From: CAVSRC01 sp963830205
Lineage (GTDB): Bacteria; Pseudomonadota; Alphaproteobacteria; Rhizobiales; Kaistiaceae
Length of the DNA: 64,000 bases
Direction: 5' to 3'
Assembly: GCA_963830205.1 (NCBI GenBank)
Contig: CAWHLP010000020.1
Span: forward strand, 1 to 64,000
The notes below the pieces were generated by a model, which saw only the letters and a program-made list of their open reading frames with translations, made no database searches and had not been told where the DNA came from. Shown in pieces: positions 47,108-56,204 of this stretch (the first letter of the stretch is position 1; each line of letters opens with the position of its first letter). Position numbers and translations under genes: made by a program.

Positions 47108-47782
47108 CTATTCGGGCTTGACCGCCTTCATCGCGTGCAGGATGCGCAGGGCCGCCGTCGCGGCGCCGTAGCCGTTGTCGATGTTGCAGACGGTGACGCC
47201 CGGCGCACAGCTCGCCAGCATCGCATTGAGGGCCGTGCGGCCGGCTTCGGCGGCGCCGTAGCCGGTCGACACCGGCACGGCGATGACGGCGCCGGGCACC
47301 AGCCCGCCCACCACGCTGGCGAGCGCCGCATCCATGCCGGCAACGACGATGACGACGGGATGGCGTGCAATCTCCGCGATCCGCTCCATCAGCCGCCACA
47401 GGCCGGCGACGCCGACGTCGGCGATCAGCGTCGCTTCGGCGCCGCCGTGGCGGAGCGTTCGCGCCGCTTCGCGCGCCACCGGTGCGTCGGCCGTGCCGGC
47501 GGCGACGATGGCGACCAGATTGGCGACCGGGTCGGGGCGCAGCGGGCCGAAAAAGCCCGTCCGCGACAGCGGGCAATAGTCGATGGCAGCGGAAAGCGCT
47601 GCCGGCAGGCGCTTCATCTGCTCGCCGTCGAGGCGGGTGAGCAGCAGCGCGACGCCGCGCTCGTGGGCGCCTTCCAGGATCGCGGCGATCTGCTCGGCCG
47701 TCTTGCCTTCGCAGAACACGGCCTCGCCGAGCCCGATGCGCGCCGTGCGGGCATAATCGAAGACGATGTCCTGCCCGCTCAT
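47108..47782 (-). CDS. larB: LarB, nickel-pincer cofactor carboxylase/hydrolase
   Basis: 224 residues of the PurE/AIR-carboxylase-like family. It has GLGEAVFCEGKTAEQIAAIL, then VAAGTADAPVAREAARTL and VVIVVAGMDAALASVVGGLV. LarB carboxylates nicotinic acid adenine dinucleotide and cleaves its phosphoanhydride in the first step of nickel-pincer cofactor synthesis. ATG 47782 overlaps the natural larE stop (ATGA). Last gene of the operon. Confidence 0.88.
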   Translation of the reverse strand: MSGQDIVFDYARTARIGLGEAVFCEGKTAEQIAAILEGAHERGVALLLTRLDGEQMKRLPAALSAAIDYCPLSRTGFFGPLRPDPVANLVAIVAAGTADAPVAREAARTLRHGGAEATLIADVGVAGLWRLMERIAEIARHPVVIVVAGMDAALASVVGGLVPGAVIAVPVSTGYGAAEAGRTALNAMLASCAPGVTVCNIDNGYGAATAALRILHAMKAVKPE

Positions 47783-48577
47783 TTCCGCCCACCCAGAAAA
47801 GCGCTGCCGTTCCGATAGGGCGCAAACGCCACCAGCGTTCCCTTGAGCCGTCTCCGGGAAAACCCCGGCAACGGCGGCGGCGAGCGCATCGCGCCGCGCT
47901 GCGTCGAGGCTTTCGAGGCTCTCGCCATCGAGCTCGACGACGATGCCGCCGCGCCGCACGCGGCAGCGCACGGTCCGCGGATTGAGACTGTCGGCAATGA
48001 GGGTTTCGGCGGCATGCACGGCCGCAAGCACCCCCGCATCGATGGCAATGGCCGTCTCGATCCGGCTCGACAGGCAGGGCGAGGCCGGCAGTTCGGCGAG
48101 ATCGCCGAGGCCGAGGTCGCGGGCGAGCGCGCGCACGCCGGCCTTGTCGATGCCGGCGTCCAGGTAGGGGTGACGCACGTCATGTTCGCGCGCGGCGTCG
48201 AGGCCCGGGCGGTATTCGCCGAGGTCGTCGGTGTTGGTGCCGGACAGGATGCGCCGGTCGGTGCGCCCGGCGATGGCGCCGTAAAGGTTGGTCTTGCAGA
48301 AGTAGCAGCGGTTGACCGGATTGGCGATGTAGTCGCGGTCGGCGAATTCGCCGGCGTCGAGGACGGTGAGCTGCCAGCCCTCGGCATCGGCATGGCGGCG
48401 CACGCGCCGGGTCGCCTCGGGGGGCACTGCCGGCGAGATGGCGTGCATCATCTGGATTGCGTCACCGCCGAGGTGACGGTGGGCGAAGACGGCGAGCGTC
48501 ATCGAATCGACCCCGCCGCTGACCGCAATGGCGGCGGGAGCGAGGCTGTCGAGGACGGTCGCAAGCTTCTCCTGCAT
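47779..48577 (-). CDS. larE: LarE, sacrificial sulfur transferase (frameshift near 3' end)
   Basis: Begins MQEKLATVLDSLAPAAIAVS, with PP-loop SGGVDSMTLAV, NPVNRCYFCKTNLYG and ELPASPCLSSRIETA with the sulfur-donor-type Cys. It adenylates the cofactor carboxylates and inserts sulfur. The frame goes wrong near 47836-47845. In the other frame the end reads LVAFAPYRNGSAFLGGRK with a stop at 47779, overlapping larB. As written, LarE runs in frame straight into LarB. About 266 residues. TGATG overlap with larC. Confidence 0.82.
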
Positions 48578-49767
48578 CAGCTCCCCTCCCCGTCCTCGAA
48601 CGGTGTCTCGGCCTTTCGGCGCACCCTCTTGCGTGCCCCCGCGCCGGCCACGTCGGCGAGGTCGTCGGTCTCCACCTTCGCCGTCGGCCCCATCGGACGG
48701 TCGGCGCGCTTGACGCGCAGCGTGCGGCCGCCGGCGGCGACCGATGCCATCTCGCGTCCGAGGATGTAGCGGTCGACCGGCGAGCGCCGCAGACCGAGCG
48801 TGGTCGTCTCCGCGAAGATCGCCGCTACGACAGCGTCTTCCGCGGCCTCCGCGGCGAGCAGGCGGAGCTCGGTCATCAGCCGCCCCTTCTTGCCGAAGAC
48901 CGGCGCCTGGATGACGTCGAGCACGCCATCGAGCGCCCGCAGACGGTCGATCGCCAAGGCCAGGTCCTCGCCGGTCTGGTCGTCGATCTCGCATTCCAGC
49001 ACGACGATGCGGTCGGTCGCCCAGGCCGCCGGAGCGTCGGTCTCGAAGGCAAGAACGCGCAGGCAGTTGCTGGTGCCGGGAAGGGTCCGCGTGCCGAAGC
49101 CGTGCGCTGAGCCGGTGAGCCGGCGCTTCTGCCGTGGTGACACTTTCGGGTCGCAGAGATGGCGCACGATCGCCGCCCCGGTCGGCGTCACCCGTTCGCC
49201 GGAAATACCGTCGTCGATCGTGGCGAAGCCTTCCATGAGCAGCGCCGTGGCCGGCGCCGGCACCGGCAGCAATCCGTGAGCGGTGGCGACCCTGCCGCCG
49301 CCGAGCGGCAGTGCGCCGATCGTCCAGCGCGCCGCCCTCAGCTGCGCGATCAGCCAGGCGGCGGCGACGATGTCGGCGATCGAGTCCCAGGCCCCAACTT
49401 CGTGGAAATGCACCTCGTCCGGGGTGGTGGCGTGGACGCGCGCTTCCGCCTCGGCGAGGTGCGTGAAGATGGCGATGGCATGAGCACCGGTTTCCCCGTC
49501 GAGCGGTGCCCGGGCGAGCGCAGCGCGAATGTCCTTCCAGGCGATGTGGTGATCGTGGTCCGCATGGTCGCGGCGGACGAGGAAGCGACGGCCGGCAAGC
49601 ACGCCGTCGCTATGGCTGACAACCTCGCTGGTGACGCCTTCAAGCAGCGGCACCTCCGCCAGCACCTGCTGCAAGCCCGGCGCGAGGTCCGGCCTCAGAT
49701 CGATCAGCGCAGCGACGAACATGTCGCCGGCAATGCCCCCGAGCGGGTCGAGATGGATTTCGAGCAT
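48577..49767 (-). CDS. larC: LarC, nickel insertase for pincer cofactor
   Basis: 396 residues as one continuous frame, unlike lactobacilli where LarC depends on a programmed frameshift. Motifs: DPLGGIAGDMFVAALIDL, PDEVHFHEVGAWDSIADI, GERVTPTGAAIVRHL and ECEIDDQTGEDLA. It inserts nickel into the dithio-pyridine cofactor. A His/Asp-rich stretch (DHADHDHH) near residue 70 may bind metal. 15 bases after larA. Confidence 0.88.
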   Translation of the reverse strand: MLEIHLDPLGGIAGDMFVAALIDLRPDLAPGLQQVLAEVPLLEGVTSEVVSHSDGVLAGRRFLVRRDHADHDHHIAWKDIRAALARAPLDGETGAHAIAIFTHLAEAEARVHATTPDEVHFHEVGAWDSIADIVAAAWLIAQLRAARWTIGALPLGGGRVATAHGLLPVPAPATALLMEGFATIDDGISGERVTPTGAAIVRHLCDPKVSPRQKRRLTGSAHGFGTRTLPGTSNCLRVLAFETDAPAAWATDRIVVLECEIDDQTGEDLALAIDRLRALDGVLDVIQAPVFGKKGRLMTELRLLAAEAAEDAVVAAIFAETTTLGLRRSPVDRYILGREMASVAAGGRTLRVKRADRPMGPTAKVETDDLADVAGAGARKRVRRKAETPFEDGEGS

Positions 49768-49782
49768 GGCGGCCGGCCGCTT

Positions 49783-51081
49783 TCAGGTCCCTGGAGAAAA
49801 GCGGGGCACGACGTAAGGGCCCTCGGGGATGACGGCGACGGCCGGATCGCCGCTCCTGGCGATGCTGCGGCGGACAGCCTCGCCGACGTCGTCGATCATG
49901 GCGACGCCGGTCAGCCCGCGGTCGTCGCCGGAAAGCCCGGTCGAATAGAGCTCGATGGTGCCGCGCCGCATGGGCTTCAGCTGCATCTCGGTCTCCCATT
50001 CGTCGATATCGGCGAGGCTCTTGGCCGTCAGCGTGGCCAGGAAGCGTTCGGGACCGAGTGCGATCAGGCGGGCCTGGGAGGCGCGGAACTCGGCCGAGCC
50101 GATGCCTTCGGAGCACTGCGAGGCGATGATCAGCGTGCCGCCGGGTTCCAGGATATCGAGTGGCGTCACCATGCCCTTGACCGTCTGGTAATAGGTCTTG
50201 TCGAGCGGATAGCCCGCCGAGGAGGTGACGACGGTCGAAAACCGCCGGCCGACCGGTATGGCCGTGGCGACGCTGATGAAGTCGACGGCGGCCTGATGGC
50301 TGGCGATGATCTCGCCGAAGGTGACGTGAACGAGGTCGCGCTCCTCGTCGATCACGGTGTTGAGGGCGTAGACGTCGCCGAGCATGCGAACGATCTCGAG
50401 CTGTTCCTCGTGCAGCGGATTGCCGACGAGATTGCACTGCACGGCGAGCGGGTCCTCCATGAAGCGCGCCGAATGGAAGGTGCGGATGGTCTCGTGATGG
50501 GCGATGCCGGGCGCGACGACCTTGCGGCCGCCGGACCAGCCGGCCATGAAATGGGGCTCGACCAGGCCGGTGGCGATCCTCAACTCCGCCTCGACGAAGC
50601 GCCGCTCGAGCCGCACGGGCGTGCCGCGGGTTGCCGTGCGACCGAGGTCGACATGCGCCGCTTCGTCGCGGGCGTAGTGGTTCTCGACCGAAACGTGCTC
50701 AAGCACCCAGGGATCGCCGACGAGCTCGGCGAGTTCGTCGCCGAGGTTGGGCCGGTGGAGCCCGGTCGCCACCAGGATGGAGATGGCACCGAGCGGGATG
50801 CCGCTGGCGACCATGGTCTCGATCATCGGCCTGAGGAACAGCCGGTTGGGCACCGGCCGGGTGATGTCGCAGATCAGGATACAGGCGCTCTTGCGCCCCC
50901 TGGCGAGGGTGGCGAGCGGGGCCGAACCCGTCGGCGCGGTGAGCGCGGCGGCAACCGCCGCCCGCGGGTCGGGCAGCTTGGGCAGCGCGCGCTTGCGCAC
51001 GATCGTGGGTGCGGCGCCGGCGGGGAGGTCGACCGTCAGCTCGCCGCGACCGTAGAGAAGAGCAATCTTGCCGGCCGTCAT
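49783..51081 (-). CDS. larA: LarA-family nickel-dependent 2-hydroxyacid racemase/epimerase
   Basis: 432 residues from ATG 51081 (GGAGGAG six bases upstream). His109 (ATGLHRPN), His177 (EPHFMAGW), Lys187 (GGRK, the cofactor-tethering lysine) and His203 match the lactate racemase active site. LarA homologues racemise or epimerise various alpha-hydroxy acids, so lactate is only one possibility. Operon larA-larC-larE-larB carries the whole cofactor pathway, behind an aldo/keto reductase. Confidence 0.85.
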   Translation of the reverse strand: MTAGKIALLYGRGELTVDLPAGAAPTIVRKRALPKLPDPRAAVAAALTAPTGSAPLATLARGRKSACILICDITRPVPNRLFLRPMIETMVASGIPLGAISILVATGLHRPNLGDELAELVGDPWVLEHVSVENHYARDEAAHVDLGRTATRGTPVRLERRFVEAELRIATGLVEPHFMAGWSGGRKVVAPGIAHHETIRTFHSARFMEDPLAVQCNLVGNPLHEEQLEIVRMLGDVYALNTVIDEERDLVHVTFGEIIASHQAAVDFISVATAIPVGRRFSTVVTSSAGYPLDKTYYQTVKGMVTPLDILEPGGTLIIASQCSEGIGSAEFRASQARLIALGPERFLATLTAKSLADIDEWETEMQLKPMRRGTIELYSTGLSGDDRGLTGVAMIDDVGEAVRRSIARSGDPAVAVIPEGPYVVPRFSPGT

Positions 51082-51121
51082 CGACATCTCCTCCGGGGAA
51101 CCTGCAGGCTCACGCGGACGC

Positions 51122-51988
51122 CTATATGCCGAAGATCGAGGCGAGCCCGACCCGGTCGCTGAGGCCGGCCATGAAATCGTCGCCCGGCGCGCCGGCGAGA
51201 TCATCGGCGGCGCGCAGCACCGCCGGCAACAGGTCGAGATCGCCGACCGAGTTGAGGAAGATGCCGGGCCGACCGAGGACCCAATGGACCGCGGCGCGGA
51301 TGTCCGCCTCGTTCTCCAGCGGCTGGTACCAGGTGGTGTGGTTGCGCTTGACGCCGGCCGCCCAGGGGCCACGAGCGATCGACTTGATGGTCTGCACGGC
51401 GACATTGCGCGCGGCGCAGATCTTCGCCGTCTCCTCGAAGTCGTCGCCATAGGTCTCGTGATGGGCGACATACCAGTTCCATGGCATCAGCACCGAATCG
51501 AAGTCGAAGCGCTCCAGGCTGCGCTTGTGCATGGCGGCGACGTTCCAGCCATGGCCGGTGACGCCGATGAAGCGCACCAGGCCTTCCTCGCGCGCCTGGA
51601 TCGCCGCTTCCAGCGCGCCGCCGGGCGACAGCGCCTGCTCCCACTCGTCGGGATGGATCAATGCGTGGAGCTGGATGAGGTCGACGTGATCGGTGCGCAG
51701 CCGGTCGAGCGACCGGCGGATTTCAGCATAGGCGCCGGCATGGTCGCGCTTGCCGGTTTTGGTGGCCAGGAAGAAGTCGTCGCGGTGGCGGTCCATCCAC
51801 GGGCCGACGCGCAGCTCCGCGTCGCCATAGCTGGCGGCGACGTCGATGTGGTTGACGCCATGGGCGAACAGGAGGTCGAGCACCCGGTCGGCAGTCGCCT
51901 GGTCGACCTCGGAAAGCGACGCGGCGCCGAACAGGACGGCCGAGCTCTGGTGGCCGGTGCGGCCGAATGTGCGTTTCTGGATTGTCAT
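51122..51988 (-). CDS. Aldo/keto reductase
   Basis: 288 residues from ATG 51988. AKR motifs: GRTGHQSSAVLFGAASL, catalytic Asp and Tyr in HIDVAASYGDAE, Lys in FLATKTGKR, His in DLIQLHALIH. It reduces an aldehyde/ketone or oxidises an alcohol with NAD(P)(H). Forty bases upstream of larA on the same strand, so it may act on the hydroxy acid or sugar handled by LarA. Confidence 0.85.
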   Translation of the reverse strand: MTIQKRTFGRTGHQSSAVLFGAASLSEVDQATADRVLDLLFAHGVNHIDVAASYGDAELRVGPWMDRHRDDFFLATKTGKRDHAGAYAEIRRSLDRLRTDHVDLIQLHALIHPDEWEQALSPGGALEAAIQAREEGLVRFIGVTGHGWNVAAMHKRSLERFDFDSVLMPWNWYVAHHETYGDDFEETAKICAARNVAVQTIKSIARGPWAAGVKRNHTTWYQPLENEADIRAAVHWVLGRPGIFLNSVGDLDLLPAVLRAADDLAGAPGDDFMAGLSDRVGLASIFGI

Positions 51989-52134
51989 GGCTGGTCCGTC
52001 GTTGTCGTCGCGGCGGCGCGCCGGAGGCTGCCGTGATATCGGCCCCAGGCAGCGCATCGTGCGGCCCGCGACTGGCATCTTAGCGGCGCAGGCCGGCTTT
52101 TCAACGACCGCCCGGGTCGCTCGGCCGGGAAGGC

Positions 52135-53493
52135 TCAGAACGCGGGCTTGAAGGCGTCGCCCGTCAAGTCGCCCAGGAACTTGTGCAGGCCGTGCTTCTC
52201 GTCCCGTTCGACCAGGGTGACGATCTTGCGCATGCGGGCAAGCACGGCCGGCTCGTCGTCGTCGTAGACGTCGCCCTGGAGCAGGCGCAGAACATCGAGC
52301 CGGTGCTCCGGGTCGTTGACGAAGGCGGTGAAGAGGACGTTGAGCCGGTAGTAGAGCGTGATGAACTCGTACCAGTTGTTGGTGCCGCGCCGGATGGTCG
52401 CTTCGTACGGCGCGAAGCGCTCTTTGCCGAAGTCGCCGGCGTCGGCCGCCGCGATGATGTCGCGGCTGGCGAAGCGGGCGCTGTTGAGGGCAATGCTGAC
52501 GCCGGTCGAGAAGATCGGATCGACGAAGCGGGCGGCGTCGCCGATCAGCATGAAGCGGTCGCCGCAGATCTGCGTCATGGCGTAGCTGTAGTCGCCTTCC
52601 GCCTTGAATGGCCGGAGCTGCGTCGCCTCTCTAAGTCCGTCCGAGAGTTCCTGGCGGCTCGCTACGCTGTCCCAGAAGAAGGCGTCGAGCTCCTTCTTCG
52701 AGCCGGCGAAATGCTTCTTCTGCGTCACCACGCCGACGCTCGTGATGTCGTCGGTGATCGGGATCTGCCAGACCCAGCTGTTGGTGAGCGGCAGGAAGTG
52801 CACGTAGATGTAGTCGCGGAATCGCCGGTCGACGAACACCGACAGGCGGTCGTAGCCCTGGAACCAGCTATGCACCGCGAACTGGTCGAAGACCGGGTCC
52901 TTGACCATCAGGCCGAGCTGCCGTCCGAGCACGGTGTGCCGCCCTGAGGCATCGACCACCATGCGCACGGCGACCGTGTCGCTCCCGGTGCCACCGGCTC
53001 CGCTGCTCTGCACCGTCATCACCGGGTTCGGCGGCGAGAAGTCGACATGGCTCACCGTCGTGCTCTCGCGAGCCACGGCACCAAGTTCGGCCGCATGCTC
53101 CAGCAGCAGCTTGTCGAACTTGCCGCGGTCGACGTGATAGGTGTAGTCCTGCCCGACGCCGGCCTGCTCGCGCTCGGCGAAGCGGATGTCGGCGTTGTCG
53201 AACTTGATGCCCTTGTAGCTGACGTCGAAGAACTGCTCGGAGGAGCGCGGCGAGGTCCATACCGCGCCGTATTTGTGCGGGAAGCCGGCGGCCTCCATCT
53301 TGTCGAGGAAGGCGAGATCACGGAACACGCGGGTCGACGAGGGCACCAGCGACTCGCCGACATGCTCGCGCGGGAACGTCGCCCGTTCGAAGATGCAGCA
53401 GCTGATGCCCGCCTGGGCGAGGTAGGCGCCAAGCGCCGACCCGGCCGGCCCGCCGCCGATTATGCCAACCTCGAAGTCCGCATCGCCTGGCAT
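52135..53493 (-). CDS. Flavin-dependent halogenase-family protein
   Basis: 452 residues. The FAD motif GGGPAGSALG is at 13-22, and Lys74 in FPHKYGAVW corresponds to the halogenase lysine that forms the haloamine. The diagnostic WxWxIP motif is present as WVWQIP (240-245), blocking monooxygenase chemistry. DAARFVDPIFSTGVSIAL completes the FAD site. It resembles the phenol/pyrrole halogenases that act on carrier-bound substrates. It is divergent from a carrier protein-thioesterase gene 202 bases away, supporting that mode. A related non-halogenating flavoprotein function cannot be excluded. Confidence 0.75.
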   Translation of the reverse strand: MPGDADFEVGIIGGGPAGSALGAYLAQAGISCCIFERATFPREHVGESLVPSSTRVFRDLAFLDKMEAAGFPHKYGAVWTSPRSSEQFFDVSYKGIKFDNADIRFAEREQAGVGQDYTYHVDRGKFDKLLLEHAAELGAVARESTTVSHVDFSPPNPVMTVQSSGAGGTGSDTVAVRMVVDASGRHTVLGRQLGLMVKDPVFDQFAVHSWFQGYDRLSVFVDRRFRDYIYVHFLPLTNSWVWQIPITDDITSVGVVTQKKHFAGSKKELDAFFWDSVASRQELSDGLREATQLRPFKAEGDYSYAMTQICGDRFMLIGDAARFVDPIFSTGVSIALNSARFASRDIIAAADAGDFGKERFAPYEATIRRGTNNWYEFITLYYRLNVLFTAFVNDPEHRLDVLRLLQGDVYDDDEPAVLARMRKIVTLVERDEKHGLHKFLGDLTGDAFKPAF

Positions 53494-53695
53494 CGTCTTC
53501 GCGAAACCTTCCGCCCCCCGTCCCTGTCGGCTCGCTGACCGGCCCCATGGTCGCCGCCCGTCCGGCCAAAGGCAAGGGGGCCCCGGTCGCGTGAGCGTGA
53601 TTTGCCGGTGCGGCTGCGGCCCGGGTACGATCCTGTCGGGCTGGGGCGACGGCTCGCCCCTTCGAACCTGAACCTGAATTGCGCGGGGGAACGCA

Positions 53696-54694
53696 ATGAA
53701 TGGAACGGGCCTTTCTGTCGTGACCAGCGATCCGCTGTCTCACGGGGAGATCGTCGCCGGCTTGTTCGCCGAGGTCTTTGCCCTCGATTCCGTCGCGATC
53801 GACGACGATTTCTTCGAGATGGGTGGCGATTCGCTGCTGGGCGCCGCCCTGACGACGGCAATCGAGAAACGCTTCGGCCTGATTCTGTCGATTTCGATCC
53901 TGCTCGAGGCGCCGACCCCGCGTGCGCTGGCAACGGCGATCCTGGAGAAGAACGTTCAGCGCGTCGCGCCCTGTCTGGTCACGATCGCCGACGGAGGCGC
54001 CCCGCCGGCGATCTTCTGCGTGCACGGCACGGGCGGCGAGTCGATGGCGCCCCTGCGACTGTCGAATACCATCGGCCGGCATCCGTTCTACGCCTTCCGG
54101 GCGATTGGCCTCGAGCACGGCGAGCAGATACTGACTTCGGTCGAGGCGATGGCGACAACCTATCTCACCGGCATCGCGCGGGCTCGCACGCCGGATCCGC
54201 TGATCCTGTTCGGCCACTGCGCCGGCGCGATCATCGCCTACGAGATGGCGCAGCAACTGGTGCGCATCGGTGACCCACCCGCCGGTCTGGTTCTCGTCGA
54301 CCCGGAGGACTACCCCGAGCTTGCGCCGTATCTGTACAACTCGGGGATGAAGCTCTCGCTTCTCCAATCGTCCTGGCGCAAGCGCGCTGCACAGCTCGAT
54401 GCTCTGATCGAGGCCGACCCCAATCCGACTGGCGAGAGGCGGCGTGAATTCGTGGCGGCAGGCATCAAACACGCCGTCGGCACCTACATGCCGGCACCCT
54501 ATGACGGGCCGACACTGCTTGTCTGCACACCGGAACGTCGCGACGCCCTCCTCAACAGGTCGCTCGGCTATCCGTCTCTCACGCGCGACCTGGAGACCGT
54601 CGTGCTGACCACCAACCACACCGGCATGTTCAAGGAGGGCCTCGCACAGGTCGCCGAAGCCGTAGCCAAGTTCATCGCCCGCCTCAGCGCCTGA
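53696..54694 (+). CDS. Carrier protein-thioesterase didomain (NRPS type) with Cys nucleophile
   Basis: 332 residues. The N-terminal peptidyl carrier domain (about 14-90) has the phosphopantetheine Ser46 in FFEMGGDSLLG. The C-terminal alpha/beta-hydrolase thioesterase (about 98-332) has HGTGGES, the nucleophile elbow GHCAGA (173-178) with Cys175 instead of the common Ser, and the catalytic His in TTNHTGMF. It holds an activated acyl/aminoacyl group and releases it. Upstream sequence GGGGGAACGCA gives a usable ribosome binding site. 24 bases before the adenylation gene. Confidence 0.82.
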   Translation: MNGTGLSVVTSDPLSHGEIVAGLFAEVFALDSVAIDDDFFEMGGDSLLGAALTTAIEKRFGLILSISILLEAPTPRALATAILEKNVQRVAPCLVTIADGGAPPAIFCVHGTGGESMAPLRLSNTIGRHPFYAFRAIGLEHGEQILTSVEAMATTYLTGIARARTPDPLILFGHCAGAIIAYEMAQQLVRIGDPPAGLVLVDPEDYPELAPYLYNSGMKLSLLQSSWRKRAAQLDALIEADPNPTGERRREFVAAGIKHAVGTYMPAPYDGPTLLVCTPERRDALLNRSLGYPSLTRDLETVVLTTNHTGMFKEGLAQVAEAVAKFIARLSA

Positions 54695-54718
54695 TGCCCG
54701 CGAGACCGGAGGCCACCG

Positions 54719-56167
54719 GTGAACCTCTACGCACGTATTGCCTATCTGGCGGAATACCAGCCGGCGAAGGTCGCGGTCGAGTCCGGCCGCGAGAGCCTGA
54801 CCTACAGCGGCCTCGATCAGTCGATCCGGCGGATCGCCGCTCTGCTGCGTTGCACCGGCGTCGGCGCCGGCGATGTCGTCGGTGTGCACCTCCGCGACAC
54901 GCCCATGCACATCGCGGCGTTCCTGGCCTGCATGCGTGTCGGAGCACCGATCTTGCCGCTCGACTGGCGTGCGGCCCGCAGTGAATTCGACCGCGTGGTG
55001 GCTCAGTTTGCGCCGAAGGCCATCCTCGACGACCACGACCCGACGCATGGCTGGTCACCACTCCTCGTTCCTGTCGACAGGAGCGCGGCGGTCGAGCCCG
55101 ACTTGGCGCCGATGGCCGAGGCACCCGGCGGCGTCATGGCGCTCACCCTGACGTCGGGCACGACTGGCCTGCCCAAGGCGATGGTCACCACTCATGACCA
55201 GACCTACGCGCGCTGCATGACCCGCGCGCTGGAGGGCATGTTCACGCGCGACGATCGGTTCCTGACGACCCTGCCTTTGGCCTATCTCGCCGGCCGCGAG
55301 CATGCTCTCAATCCCCTGCTGCTCGGCGCCACGCTGGTCGTCTTCCCGACCCTCTTCGAACCACAGGAACTGGTCGATTTCGTCAATTCCCGCGCCATCA
55401 CCGCATTCAATCTGTCGCCCAACATGAGCCGCGCCGTCCTTGCTCTCGGCGGCGCCGGCGGTCTCCTGATGCCCAATGTGCGCACGATGATCTCGACCAC
55501 CGGCAAGCTCGACCCGCACGAACGCCGCGCCCTCCGCCAGCACGTGGTCCCGCAGGTCATCGACTATTACGGCAATTCGGGCGCCGGCCCGATCACGGTC
55601 ATCGGCCCCGACGACGACGCTGGCGAGCCGACCGCTGCCGGTCATTGCGCGATCGGCATGGAGATCGCGGTCGTCGACGAGGGCGGCCAGGCCGTCGCGA
55701 CCGGCGCGATCGGTCGCATCCGCATCCGCGGCCGGGCCGTCACCACCGAGATGGTCGGCGCGGTCGAGAGCGCCGACGAGGGATTCCGCGACGGCTGGTA
55801 CTACCCCGGCGACTTCGGCAGGTTCGCGGCCGGCGGCATCCTCCATCTGACCGGGCGCTCCGCCGACCTCATCAAGCGCGGCGGCCTGATGGTGCATGCG
55901 CAGGAGGTCGAGCAGGTGCTCAGGCGCCATCCGGCGATCGTCGATGTCGCCGTCGTCGGCGTGCGGTCGGTCGCCCTCGGCCAGGAAGTCGTCGCCTTCG
56001 TCGAGATCCGCGCGCCCATCGACCAGACGGAGGTCATCCGCTTCTGCCGGCGGGACCTTGCCGGCTTCAAGGTGCCTTCGCGCATCGAGGTGATCGATGC
56101 CCTGCCGCGCAACGCCGCCGGCAAGGTGACCAAGGGCGCCCTGCTGGACCCGATGCCGAAGCGGTGA
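54719..56167 (+). CDS. Stand-alone adenylation enzyme (acyl/amino-acid-AMP ligase)
   Basis: 482 residues from GTG 54719 with GGAGG six bases upstream. ANL motifs: TLTSGTTGLPKAMVTTH (P-loop), IDYYGNSGAGPIT in place of the YGxTE motif, GWYYPGDFGRF, GRSADLIKRGG and the catalytic Lys in PRNAAGKVTKG. It contains no carrier domain, so it must load a separate one, most simply the carrier domain encoded just upstream. The substrate (amino, aryl or hydroxy acid) is not readable by eye. Confidence 0.85.
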   Translation: MNLYARIAYLAEYQPAKVAVESGRESLTYSGLDQSIRRIAALLRCTGVGAGDVVGVHLRDTPMHIAAFLACMRVGAPILPLDWRAARSEFDRVVAQFAPKAILDDHDPTHGWSPLLVPVDRSAAVEPDLAPMAEAPGGVMALTLTSGTTGLPKAMVTTHDQTYARCMTRALEGMFTRDDRFLTTLPLAYLAGREHALNPLLLGATLVVFPTLFEPQELVDFVNSRAITAFNLSPNMSRAVLALGGAGGLLMPNVRTMISTTGKLDPHERRALRQHVVPQVIDYYGNSGAGPITVIGPDDDAGEPTAAGHCAIGMEIAVVDEGGQAVATGAIGRIRIRGRAVTTEMVGAVESADEGFRDGWYYPGDFGRFAAGGILHLTGRSADLIKRGGLMVHAQEVEQVLRRHPAIVDVAVVGVRSVALGQEVVAFVEIRAPIDQTEVIRFCRRDLAGFKVPSRIEVIDALPRNAAGKVTKGALLDPMPKR

Positions 56168-56204
56168 AGGTTGTCCGCGCGGCCGAGGATGGGCCTTTCC
56201 AACC

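Noticed and set aside
47108..48994. LarE-LarB fusion protein
   Set aside because: The frames join only because of a frameshift near the larE end. The alternative frame restores a natural LarE C-terminus with a stop overlapping the larB ATG.
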